64,000 nucleotides of DNA from Pseudomonadota bacterium (GTDB lineage: Bacteria; Pseudomonadota; Gammaproteobacteria; Pseudomonadales; Oceanobacteraceae): NCBI GenBank assembly GCA_030145845.1, contig JAIXHJ010000004.1, positions 124,001 through 188,000 on the forward strand. The letters run 5' to 3'. Shown here piece by piece: positions 1 to 8,347 of the stretch (positions within the stretch are counted from its first letter, which is position 1; every line of letters begins with the position of its first letter). The translations under genes and the position numbers were made by a program. The notes below the pieces were generated by a model that worked only from the letters and a program-made list of their open reading frames with translations, was not told the origin of the DNA and made no database searches.

Positions 1-840
1 ACGCTGCTGTTTTCTGCCACCTACCCGGACAATATTGAAAAACTCAGTGCCGATCTGCAGCAGCAACCAGTGCGCGTTACCGTCGAGTCAGTTCACAGTG
101 GTAACAGCATTGAGCAGGCGTTTTATCAGACCGGTCGCAGTGACAAAGCGGCGCTGCTGATCCGTCTGCTGTCGCATTATCAGATTCAGCAGGCGGTGAT
201 TTTCTGCAATACACGTCAGGCGACCGAAGACGTCAGCCGTCAGCTGAAAGACGCCGGTTATCTCGCCCGTGCCCTGCACGGTGATATGGACCAGCGTGAA
301 CGTGACCAGGTCTATATCCAGTTCCGTCAGGGCAGCCTGCATTGTCTGGTTGCCACCGACGTTGCCGCCCGCGGTCTGGATGTGGAAGAGCTGCAGGCGG
401 TGATCAATTATGAACTGCCGCGCGATCCGGAAGTGTATGTGCACCGTATCGGCCGTACCGGCCGTGCCGGCCATAAAGGACTGGCGATCAGCCTCACCAC
501 CCCGCAGGAAGAATACAAAGTCAGGGCCATTGAAGATCAGACCGGCCAGAATATTGAGCTGCACAACGATGCTGCCATCGACAGCATTGCCAATACCCCG
601 GAAAGACCGGAACTGGTCACCCTGTGTCTGGCTGCCGGGCGTAAAAACAAACTGCGTCCGGGTGATATTCTCGGCGCGCTGACCTCCGCTGGTGGCATTG
701 ATGGCAAAGCCGTAGGGAAAATTGATGTGCTGGACTTTGTCGCCTATGTGGCGGTAAAACGCCCGCAGGCCAGAGCGGCACTGGAGCACCTGCAGAAAAG
801 CCGCATTAAAGGCCGGGCCGTAAAAGTAAGACGGGTCTGA
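1..840 (+). CDS. dbpA: ATP-dependent RNA helicase DbpA, C-terminal part (5' end outside window)
   Basis: The reading frame is open from base 1, so the gene enters from the left and only its last 279 codons are present. It begins at helicase motif III (SAT, followed by YPDNIEKL) and runs through the whole second RecA domain: QAVIFCNTR, VATDVAARGLD (motif V) and YVHRIGRTGRAG (motif VI). The last 75 or so residues (LCLAAGRKNKLRPGDILGAL to RRV) match the DbpA RNA-binding domain, an RRM-like fold that in E. coli targets the helicase to hairpin 92 of 23S rRNA for 50S assembly. An in-frame GTG at 70 is internal and not a start. The stop at 838-840 abuts the stop of the convergent kinase gene. The family call is firm because both the helicase core and the DbpA-type tail are visible. 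Confidence 0.93.
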   Translation, partial: TLLFSATYPDNIEKLSADLQQQPVRVTVESVHSGNSIEQAFYQTGRSDKAALLIRLLSHYQIQQAVIFCNTRQATEDVSRQLKDAGYLARALHGDMDQRERDQVYIQFRQGSLHCLVATDVAARGLDVEELQAVINYELPRDPEVYVHRIGRTGRAGHKGLAISLTTPQEEYKVRAIEDQTGQNIELHNDAAIDSIANTPERPELVTLCLAAGRKNKLRPGDILGALTSAGGIDGKAVGKIDVLDFVAYVAVKRPQARAALEHLQKSRIKGRAVKVRRV

Positions 841-2760
841 TCAGCTGTTCTGTTCCGGGGTATTGCGGGGAATGGTGATCACAAACGCCAGTCCCCCGCC
901 CTGCGGCGTACTGACTTTAATACTGCCATGCAGAATCCGCGACACCCATTGCTGCACAAGGTGCAGGCCCAGACCGGTCGAGCCTTCGCCACGGGCACTG
1001 GTAATAAAGGGGTCAAACATCCGGCCCAGCATGGTTTCCTCAACACCCCGGCCGTTGTCGGCATAATATATTCTGACCCTGCCCGGCTCTTCACAGCCGG
1101 CCGTCAGCGTAATGCGGTGTTCGCCGGCTGAGCCGAACGCATGACGGACAGAATTCACCATCAGGTTCTGTAAAATCTGGGATATAACACCCGGGTAACC
1201 CGTCATGCTGATATCTTCCGGCAAACGGACATCCAGCCGGATATGTTCCCGTTTCAGCAGCGGACGCATGGAATTCACCAGATCATCCACGACCTGATTC
1301 AGGACAAAATCCGTCTGTTCATCACTGGCGCGGTCAATCGCCAGACGCTTGAAACTGTCGATGGTACTTTTGGCCCGCGAGAGATTATTGCTCAGCAACC
1401 TCAGCGCTTCATCGGCATTGCCGATGTAAGTTTCCAGCGCTTTGCGGCTGAGGCCGGCATGAAACGCTTGCTTAAGAATTCTGTTTTCTTCAGCCAGGTC
1501 CGACGCCATCATAATGGCGCCGCCGACCGGGGTATTTAATTCATGCGCCACCCCGGCGACCATCATCCCCAGTGCCGACAATTTCCGGGTTTCAACCAGC
1601 TCGTCCTGTAACAGCTGCTGTTCACTGATACTCTGATTAAGCTGTTGATTGGTTTCAATCAGTGCCTGTTTATCGTGTTCAAGCTGCTCCGACAATGAAT
1701 TCTGTACAGACATATTACGCATGTCATAAATCAGCAGACGACTGCCGGACAGAAACAGTATCAGAAAAAGAATCGCGGCCGGGCCGGTATTATTGAGCAG
1801 CACCCCGTGCATCACAGCACGGGGAGTATCAGCCAGCAGAAACACCGTGCGCCCCTGCTCCTCACTGCCGGCAACAAAGTTTATTCTGCGGCAACTGATC
1901 AGTTCGCCATGCCAGTCCAGCCCTAATAGCGGCCGCTGACTGCCGATACGTTGCCACAATGCCGGATCTTCTTGCGCCAGATTGAAGTCGCTATGGCCGG
2001 TATCCCTGCCCCATTCTTTTTCCTGCTGCCGGTTAATCAGCCAGAAACCATACTGATCGACCAGACTGAGACTCAGCGCTTCATCCGACATGCTCGCCAG
2101 ACCTCTGAGCAGAGCACTGAGGTCGTAATTGACAATCAGCACCCCGGCCTGCAGCCCGTCATCAATACCGGTACGCACGGCGGCCCTGAGCGTCGGCTCA
2201 TAAGGCGTCACAATTTCATCGTGTTCAATATTGAGGTCGATTTCAGACAGGTATACCTGACCCGGCGGATAACGGATGGCTTCGCGGAAATAATAGCGTG
2301 AGGACTTATTCTGCAGATCTTTCTCTGCGGTCACCACCGGCACCGTCAGGCGGCTGTTAAAATCGACCCGGACTCTTTCATTACCATCCGCATCCAGCCA
2401 GCGGATCTGCAACAGATTGCCCAGTGCGCCGGAAAAATTCACGAAGCGGGCGGCCAGTTGCCCGCTATTGACGTCAGCGTCGCTGCTCAATGCGCGGCGC
2501 ACGCCGGTATCCAGATACATCAGTTTCATGATTCTGCTGATATCGCCCAGTTCACGGCTGATATCAGCAGAAGCGGCGGACAATAAAGCGTCATGTCTGA
2601 TGGTCAGCGCCCGCAGGCGGTCACTGTGCAGTTTCTGCCACAGAATCAGCGAGGCGCTGCAGGACACCGCCAGCACCAGCAGCCCCATAATCAACGCCCG
2701 CCGGCGCAGTGCCGGCTGATCAAGATACAGGCGGCTGCATAACCAGGCAGCCGCTTTCAC
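841..2760 (-). CDS. Membrane sensor histidine kinase with periplasmic Cache-like domain
   Basis: The chosen start is the GTG at 2758-2760, which overlaps the upstream EAL gene's stop as GTGA and implies translational coupling. A longer frame to 2862 exists but would run deep into that gene. The 639-residue protein has an N-terminal membrane helix (about 20-45) and a periplasmic region of about 270 residues with PDC/Cache-like features (RWLDADGNERVRVDF, SRYYFREA). A second helix follows near 325-345, then a coiled coil, a HisKA box (VAHELNTP, His406) and an HATPase domain with N box, DNGRG and GEGSTGLGLHL. It should autophosphorylate in response to a periplasmic ligand. The obvious partner is the receiver-EAL protein encoded just upstream in the same transcript. 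No receiver domain is fused. The ligand is unknown. Confidence 0.85.
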   Translation of the reverse strand: MKAAAWLCSRLYLDQPALRRRALIMGLLVLAVSCSASLILWQKLHSDRLRALTIRHDALLSAASADISRELGDISRIMKLMYLDTGVRRALSSDADVNSGQLAARFVNFSGALGNLLQIRWLDADGNERVRVDFNSRLTVPVVTAEKDLQNKSSRYYFREAIRYPPGQVYLSEIDLNIEHDEIVTPYEPTLRAAVRTGIDDGLQAGVLIVNYDLSALLRGLASMSDEALSLSLVDQYGFWLINRQQEKEWGRDTGHSDFNLAQEDPALWQRIGSQRPLLGLDWHGELISCRRINFVAGSEEQGRTVFLLADTPRAVMHGVLLNNTGPAAILFLILFLSGSRLLIYDMRNMSVQNSLSEQLEHDKQALIETNQQLNQSISEQQLLQDELVETRKLSALGMMVAGVAHELNTPVGGAIMMASDLAEENRILKQAFHAGLSRKALETYIGNADEALRLLSNNLSRAKSTIDSFKRLAIDRASDEQTDFVLNQVVDDLVNSMRPLLKREHIRLDVRLPEDISMTGYPGVISQILQNLMVNSVRHAFGSAGEHRITLTAGCEEPGRVRIYYADNGRGVEETMLGRMFDPFITSARGEGSTGLGLHLVQQWVSRILHGSIKVSTPQGGGLAFVITIPRNTPEQNS

Positions 2761-4964
2761 GCCTGCTTCCTCAGCCACTCCATGGCATCCGGCAGTTTCA
2801 TCGGCCGGGCAAACAGATAGCCCTGACCGACATGACAGCCGGCTCTGCGCAGCAACTGGCACTGCTCTTCCGTTTCGATCCCTTCTGCCACAATCCTGAA
2901 ATTAAAGCGTTTACCGATACGGCAGATCATCTGCACGACATGCAGATCATCCTCTGACTGTCCCAGTCCGTTAACAAATGACTGATCGATTTTCAGTGTT
3001 GTAGCGGCCAGCCGTGCAATATGGGAAAGCGATGAATAACCGGTACCGAAATCATCAATACTGACGCCCATGCCGAGATCAATAAACTGTTTCAGCAGAT
3101 CATAATGGCCGCTGTAATCAGCCATCGCCTCACTTTCAGTAATTTCGATATCCAACAGTGCGGCATCAATACGGCCGGACGTTACCGTATTCATAATCAT
3201 CTGCGTGAAGCTACGGTTACGCAGGTCAGACACCGTGGTATTGAACGATACCGGCAGTTCATAACCGGCCCCACAGAGTTCATTGACAGCATCCACCGTC
3301 ATATGGAAAACCTGCTCATCCAGACTGGAAATCAGCCCGGAGGCTTCGGCCAGCGGAATAAATTTATCCGGTGGAACCATACTGCCGTCTTCCCGGGGCC
3401 AGCGTACCAGTGCTTCAAAACCCAGTGCACGGCCGCTTTCCAGATCCACTTTCGGCTGGAACATCAGGCACAATTCATTATTCAGCAATGCCTGCTGTAA
3501 TTCCTGCAGTAACAGAAAACTGGAGGTAATACGGTGGCGGTACCCGTCGGCATAATCGATCAGTGGCAGGTTCTGCATTTCTGCTGCCGACAGCGCAGAC
3601 TCCGCCAGATGAAGGATTTCCTGCGCCGGTAAATCCTGTAAGGGTCCCAGATCCACCTTACAGAAAGTCAGCAGCAGGTGATGCACCACGCCGGACATTT
3701 CCAGCATCTGCTCCGACTGCTGGCGCAGATAATCATCGGCCGGCATTTTATTCTGATCAAAAATAAGCACAAAATTGCCGTCGCCGATACTGGCACAGTT
3801 CTGCACAGCGGAAAATGCTTCAGCAATGACATCACAGAAACGCAGCAGCAGATAATCGCAATAGCGCTCGCCGAAAGTGATCATCATGTCGGTATATTTA
3901 CGGATTTTAACCAGCAGCAGGCCTGATGATGAACGCTCCGCCGCGTTCATATTACTGATTTCGCGTGACAGACCATTGCGGTTAATAATATTCAGTTTTT
4001 CATCATAATATGCCAGCTGACTGACCCGGTTAAGCAGCGCCACATTGGCAAAGCCGGTGCGGATATTTTCACTGAATACCTGCAGCATACGGATATGCCC
4101 TTCCGTCAGCATGGTATTGCTGTCAATCAATACCAGATAACAGGAGCCGTCGATGGAGGCGGTTTCGAAATACAGTACGGTATGGTCCTGAGCAAACTGG
4201 TGCTCACGCGTTTTCTCTGCCTGCGCCAGAGTATCGGCAAAACGTGCAAATATCTGGTCAGAAAGATCGGTTGTCAGCAGCTGCTGATAACGGCCACTGG
4301 CAGCAATGACATTACGCTGCGGTGATGTGCTGCTGCCTGCCAGTGCACTGCAGACAATACCGCCGCCATCAACGCCGATAAGCAGGCCAATATCATTGAG
4401 CAGTGACTGGGTAAATTCGGTCAGATTCTGTTTGCTGTACAGGCTTCTGGAGGCATCGATAATCATCTGCAGACTCTTACGCGCCCGCTGCAGTTCCATC
4501 ATGTAATGCCAGGTGCGAAGGTGGCTGCGAACCACAGCATGCAGCTTCTCACGCGTCAGATCCGCTTTATTCCAGTACTCATCGATATCGTACTGTTGCA
4601 TCACATCGGTCCGCGGTGCCATGCCCGGCTGCCCGGTCAGCAGTACAATACGTACCACCGGATTACCGAGCACTTCACGCACCGACTGCACCAGGCGCAG
4701 ACCCGCGTCGTCTTCTTCCATCACGACATCCAGCAGAATCAAACCGATATCGTCGTCTGAAGACAAAACAGCGGCCGCTTCCGCCGCCGAGGATGCGGTC
4801 AGCAGACGTACCGGCAGCCCGCGGAAATCCAGCCCGCGCAGACTGTGCATCAGTGACGCCTGATAGGTATCGTCATCTTCGACACTGAGCACCGTCCAGC
4901 GGGCTTCCTTACGGGGTTCGCCGCTCAGTGCATCTTCAGCAAATACAAACGCTTCATCATCCAT
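2757..4964 (-). CDS. Response regulator: REC - DUF3369 - degenerate GGDEF - EAL phosphodiesterase
   Basis: The start ATG at 4964 follows a GAAGGG ribosome site and gives 735 residues; the frame extends upstream but without support. The receiver domain (about 15-145) has acidic residues VEDDD, phospho-acceptor Asp79 in LLDVVM, the LLTG switch residue and the conserved Lys in YWNKADL. A DUF3369 linker follows (MIIDASRSLY onward). The GGDEF domain is broken, with GDGNF at about 394-398, so it should not make c-di-GMP. The EAL domain looks active: Glu517 in FEALVRW, an Asn in SFNTT, EITESE, DDFGTGYSS, LKID and AEGIE. The likely role is a phosphorylation-controlled c-di-GMP phosphodiesterase. Its stop overlaps the kinase start by GTGA, so the two probably form one signalling unit. 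Confidence 0.9.
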   Translation of the reverse strand: MDDEAFVFAEDALSGEPRKEARWTVLSVEDDDTYQASLMHSLRGLDFRGLPVRLLTASSAAEAAAVLSSDDDIGLILLDVVMEEDDAGLRLVQSVREVLGNPVVRIVLLTGQPGMAPRTDVMQQYDIDEYWNKADLTREKLHAVVRSHLRTWHYMMELQRARKSLQMIIDASRSLYSKQNLTEFTQSLLNDIGLLIGVDGGGIVCSALAGSSTSPQRNVIAASGRYQQLLTTDLSDQIFARFADTLAQAEKTREHQFAQDHTVLYFETASIDGSCYLVLIDSNTMLTEGHIRMLQVFSENIRTGFANVALLNRVSQLAYYDEKLNIINRNGLSREISNMNAAERSSSGLLLVKIRKYTDMMITFGERYCDYLLLRFCDVIAEAFSAVQNCASIGDGNFVLIFDQNKMPADDYLRQQSEQMLEMSGVVHHLLLTFCKVDLGPLQDLPAQEILHLAESALSAAEMQNLPLIDYADGYRHRITSSFLLLQELQQALLNNELCLMFQPKVDLESGRALGFEALVRWPREDGSMVPPDKFIPLAEASGLISSLDEQVFHMTVDAVNELCGAGYELPVSFNTTVSDLRNRSFTQMIMNTVTSGRIDAALLDIEITESEAMADYSGHYDLLKQFIDLGMGVSIDDFGTGYSSLSHIARLAATTLKIDQSFVNGLGQSEDDLHVVQMICRIGKRFNFRIVAEGIETEEQCQLLRRAGCHVGQGYLFARPMKLPDAMEWLRKQA

Positions 4965-5082
4965 GCATATCCCTTCACCAGACCCTGCGCCGCAGGACCT
5001 CTCCTTTGTGATGGTTATTGTTATAGTTATAGCTAAGCCTGCGTATAACACCAGAGCAAACGGCTTATCCGTGAAGCACTGG

Positions 5083-5110
5083 TTTATAAATGAGAGTATA
5101 GATCAGACAA
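5083..5110 (-). promoter_or_regulatory. Candidate sigma70 promoter for the REC-EAL/kinase operon
   Basis: On the minus strand TTGTCT (5110-5105) and TATAAA (5088-5083) are separated by 16 bases and lie about 120 bases upstream of the ATG at 4964. The -10 match is good and the -35 is partial. This is a motif match only; other AT-rich stretches in the same gap could serve instead. Confidence 0.35.
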
Positions 5111-5160
5111 ACCCGGAACAATGTCCTGAGACGGTCGGCAGAATAAGAATAAAGAACCAA

Positions 5161-5913
5161 TCAGTTTTTCAGCAGCAGACTGATACTCATGGCGACACAA
5201 ATAACCACGGTCATTATGCGGATAAACCCCGTGCCGTGGCGGATCGCCATTGCCGCCCCCAGCCGTGCCCCCAACGCCTGACCGACCGCCATGCTCAGAC
5301 CGGTAATCCAGAGAATTTTTCCGGCGGCAATAAACACCAGCAGCGACACAATGTTGGTGGTGAAATTCAGCAGCCTGGCATGGGCAATCGCCCTGACCAT
5401 ATCCATACCACGCAGCTGACAGTATCCCAGAGTAAAAAAGGTGCCGGTTCCGGGGCCGAAAAAACCATCGTAAAAGCCGATGCCGGGAACCAGCGAGGCA
5501 TTGAACGCGGTGCGGGAAAGTTTCTCTTTCCCACCCTGCCCGGCATTGCGCGCCAGCAGCAGATACAGTGCAATCAGCATCAGGGCATAAGGCATGATAG
5601 CGATCAGAAAATCGGCACTCAGCCATTGCAGTACCAGCGCACCGGCTGCCGCTCCCAATGCGGTGATGGCAATGCTGCGCCATTCTGCCGCCGGTGACAC
5701 CAGCCCCTGGCGGATAAAAAACCGGGTAGCGGTAAAACTGCCGAAGCAGGCCTGCAGTTTATTGGTGGCCACGGCCTGTACCGGTGGCACGCCGGCAACC
5801 AGTAATGCCGGAATGGTCAGCAGACCGCCACCACCGGCAACGGCATCGATAAAACCGGCCAGCACAGCAACGGCCGCCAGCAGTACAAGAATATCCGCCG
5901 TCAGTTCCGGCAT
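5161..5913 (-). CDS. TauE/SafE (YfcA-like) membrane permease
   Basis: The 250-residue protein starts at the ATG at 5913, six bases after a clear AGGAGA ribosome site. A longer frame to 5955 has no ribosome site. It is almost entirely hydrophobic with about eight membrane segments and carries the two TauE/SafE half-repeats: GFIDAVAGGGGLLTIPAL near the N-terminus and GFYDGFFGPGTGTFFTL in the second half. Family members export sulfite, sulfonates or other small organic anions, or move them by an unclear mechanism; the substrate here cannot be read from sequence. It lies alone on the minus strand, divergent from the gene at 6085. A second, different TauE/SafE protein is encoded at 30346-31110, so they are paralogues of the family and not duplicates. 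Confidence 0.85.
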   Translation of the reverse strand: MPELTADILVLLAAVAVLAGFIDAVAGGGGLLTIPALLVAGVPPVQAVATNKLQACFGSFTATRFFIRQGLVSPAAEWRSIAITALGAAAGALVLQWLSADFLIAIMPYALMLIALYLLLARNAGQGGKEKLSRTAFNASLVPGIGFYDGFFGPGTGTFFTLGYCQLRGMDMVRAIAHARLLNFTTNIVSLLVFIAAGKILWITGLSMAVGQALGARLGAAMAIRHGTGFIRIMTVVICVAMSISLLLKN

Positions 5914-6084
5914 GGTGTTTTCTCCTGTTTGTATGGCCGCTATTCCGCACCTCAATGCACCGGCTGCATTTACCTGCCCATGGCACAGATGATACCGGTA
6001 TACTCAGAACGGGCCTATGGCTGACATTCTGTGCCACGCAGAAACACGGTCCGGCCAGAGCGCTACCCCGGACAGCAGGACACC

Positions 6085-6666
6085 ATGACTTCAGATATTC
6101 ATCACGATAACAGCGGCAAACAACTGAGCCGCTCGGAAACAGAAAAACGGCGGCTGGAACACGAAGCGGCGCGTCTTTTTATGCGTGCCTATGAACGTCA
6201 GTTTCACCAGTCAATCCGCCACATCTGGCACAATGACCCGGCCAAACCGGATATTTCCTGTTATCTGCAGGGTAAACATCTGGATCTGGAGATTGCGCAC
6301 CTGTATGCCAGTGAGCAGGAAGCGAGAATTGCGTCCGGTGATCTCGCCGGCACCCGCCACCATCAGCATTATCATGGCGAAGAACACCTGTGGGCGTATC
6401 TGGCGGACCTCGCCGGCATGGACAGCCGCCACAAGCTGCATACCTCACTGGAAAGAATTCTGGCCAGCAAAGCCAGAAAACATTACAACACCGACCGCTG
6501 CTGGCTGGTTATCCGTAACGCCAGTCCGCTCTGGCAACGGCAGGATTTTATACCGGTGGTTTCACACCTTACCCTGGCCGACCATCCGTTTAAAAAAATC
6601 TGGCTGCTGCCGGACTTTAACGGCAGCGAACCTCTGGTGCTGATTGACGATAAAGAAAAGCCATAA
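6085..6666 (+). CDS. Hypothetical protein, possible PD-(D/E)xK-like fold
   Basis: I do not recognise this protein. The start at 6085 follows AGGACACC, a plausible ribosome site; an in-frame ATG at 6031 has none. It has 193 residues, is hydrophilic and rich in His, Arg and Glu, and has neither a signal peptide nor a membrane segment, so it is probably cytoplasmic. The segment PDISCYLQG...LDLEIAHLY has the spacing of an acidic residue in a turn followed by D-x-E in a hydrophobic strand. This is reminiscent of restriction-endonuclease-like folds, although the usual Lys is replaced. Later it has RCWLVIRN and an aromatic-rich C-terminus. It is followed at once by a strong bidirectional terminator. 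The function is unknown and the nuclease idea is weak inference. Confidence 0.7.
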   Translation: MTSDIHHDNSGKQLSRSETEKRRLEHEAARLFMRAYERQFHQSIRHIWHNDPAKPDISCYLQGKHLDLEIAHLYASEQEARIASGDLAGTRHHQHYHGEEHLWAYLADLAGMDSRHKLHTSLERILASKARKHYNTDRCWLVIRNASPLWQRQDFIPVVSHLTLADHPFKKIWLLPDFNGSEPLVLIDDKEKP

Positions 6667-6692
6667 AAAAGCCCGCCAGAGGCGGGCTTATT
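6665..6692. terminator. Bidirectional rho-independent terminator
   Basis: A perfect 7-bp stem (GCCCGCC at 6671-6677 and GGCGGGC at 6681-6687) closes a 3-base loop. A run of A lies on the left and TTATT on the right. It sits between the convergent genes ending at 6666 and 6705 and can serve both. Confidence 0.88.
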
Positions 6693-6704
6693 CAGACAAG
6701 CAGA

Positions 6705-8111
6705 TTATTTCGTCTGCTCTTCTGCATTTTTTTCTGCCGGATCGGCAAACATAAATTCGTCTTCCGTCCTGTGTTTCCCCATCAGCCGCGGGCGCTCAAT
6801 CAGGAAGTACAGCGCCAGACCAATAATCACCGCATACACTGTGGACTTCGGATCCGGCATCGCCAGCGTCACCGCCACAATACCGGCGACACCACGCTCG
6901 GTCGGATTTTTCAGCTGCTCCATACCCACCATGATGCAGATATAGGCAGTCAGTACCAGCGTCAGTGACAGCGCAATCGGCAGTACCGGCTTGAACATGG
7001 TGACCAGCGGCAGACAGAACAGCGCAATCATACCCGTGATCCAGAAGGTACCACCGCCACTGTAGATGGAGTCCATCGCCTTACGTCCCATGGCATAACG
7101 CTCGGCCACCGTGGCGTGTGCCGCAGTCCACAGTGGACCGGCCAGACCCGGCCAGGGGGCAAAAAACGCGTGAATACCATTACGGATCGCCGTCACCGTA
7201 TGCACACGGTTCACGTTAACTTCAATTTTTTCATCCGCACGGACGCTGTCGATACGCTCCACCAGAGTACGGCCGACAATGATGTCACCGAAGGCAATCA
7301 CATAAGCAATCAGCGCCGTCGGGATGGCCATCAGGAACACATCCCAACCCGGGAAGCCAACCGAAAATACCAGGTATTCCGCCATCAGACTGAAATCCGG
7401 ATTGGTAATGCCCCACTCAATATCCGGCAGCGGGTATTCACCGACAATCCAGCCAACCACCATCGCCACAATCATGCCCGGCACCATACCGAAATTGGCA
7501 ATACGGCGGGCAATCGCAGACTGCTCAACCACGTTTTTAAACGACAGAGAAAACAGTACATAGGCGGAAACCACCGAACCGATAATCAGTGAAATCGGTG
7601 TCACGTCAATCCGCCCGCCTGTCTTCAGCTCACCCATCATGGCGGCGATACCGGCACCGATAATAATGCCCGACTTCAGCGAGTTAGGAATCACCTGAAC
7701 CAGTTTTGACCCCCAGCCTGTGACCCCCAGAATCAGGAAGATCAGGGTGACCTCAATCTGCAGCGCGAACAGTGCTTTAATGGCATCCGGGCCGGGCTCA
7801 TAGCCATTCAGGAAAAGAATCACCACCGGAATCGCCGGGGTAATCCAGCCGGGAACCAGCGGTACCCCCAGCAGTGCCGGCAGGATATAGCCCAGACCGG
7901 CGATAAAGGTAAATGCCAGTGCAGCCTCGTACGGCATACCCAGGTATTTTTCCAGCAGCGGAATCATCGCCAGACCGACGACAAACATCACCAGAGCCTG
8001 AATGGTCTCCGGCATTTCCCAACGGTAATGCACAAATGGCAGACGGATCTTGAACGGGCCTGCAGGCCAGTACGGCTGTTCTTCACCTTCGCGGCGTTGC
8101 TGAATTTGCAT
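6705..8111 (-). CDS. NCS2/SLC23-like (xanthine/uracil permease family) transporter
   Basis: The protein has 468 residues from the ATG at 8111, which follows AAAGGAACCC at good spacing; the frame continues upstream without a start context. It shows about twelve hydrophobic segments separated by short loops, with the motif-bearing core LGVPLVPGWITPAIPVVILF, PNSLKSGIIIGAGIAAMMGE and FGDIIVGRTLVERIDSVRADEKIEVN. The last of these resembles the conserved central loop of nucleobase-cation symporter-2 proteins. The C-terminal tail is charged (EEQTK). Substrates in the broad family include xanthine, uracil and ascorbate. Nothing here decides the substrate, and there are no purine or pyrimidine genes beside it. 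A SulP-like carrier is the main alternative. It shares a terminator with the convergent gene at 6085. Confidence 0.6.
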   Translation of the reverse strand: MQIQQRREGEEQPYWPAGPFKIRLPFVHYRWEMPETIQALVMFVVGLAMIPLLEKYLGMPYEAALAFTFIAGLGYILPALLGVPLVPGWITPAIPVVILFLNGYEPGPDAIKALFALQIEVTLIFLILGVTGWGSKLVQVIPNSLKSGIIIGAGIAAMMGELKTGGRIDVTPISLIIGSVVSAYVLFSLSFKNVVEQSAIARRIANFGMVPGMIVAMVVGWIVGEYPLPDIEWGITNPDFSLMAEYLVFSVGFPGWDVFLMAIPTALIAYVIAFGDIIVGRTLVERIDSVRADEKIEVNVNRVHTVTAIRNGIHAFFAPWPGLAGPLWTAAHATVAERYAMGRKAMDSIYSGGGTFWITGMIALFCLPLVTMFKPVLPIALSLTLVLTAYICIMVGMEQLKNPTERGVAGIVAVTLAMPDPKSTVYAVIIGLALYFLIERPRLMGKHRTEDEFMFADPAEKNAEEQTK

Positions 8112-8280
8112 GAGGGTTCCTTTTTTGTATTTATCAATTCGGGCCAAAGCGCGACGATAAAGTAAGGTTCCGCCATTAGCGAGACAGTGACTCTCAACCT
8201 TAGTCTTATTATTCCACCAAAGTATTACGCATTTTTCACAATGCACGAACTACTGATAAAAAAACAAATAAAAATCAGGA

Positions 8281-8310
8281 GAAAAAACGCTTTTCAGCCA
8301 TAAAAAGCGT
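8281..8310 (-). terminator. Rho-independent terminator downstream of sbcB
   Basis: Read on the minus strand, ACGCTTTT (8310-8303) pairs with AAAAGCGT (8294-8287) across an 8-base loop and is followed by a run of six T. It lies 38 bases past the sbcB stop. The remaining interval to 8112 is AT-rich and presumably carries the permease promoter. Confidence 0.8.
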
Positions 8311-8347
8311 GGGGAAAAGCCGGACAGACACTGCCCGGCCGGATGCT

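Noticed and set aside
5008-5035. Short repeats of TTATAG/TTATTG ahead of the REC-EAL gene
   Set aside because: Two to three imperfect 6-mers only. They lie in the untranslated leader and match no known motif.
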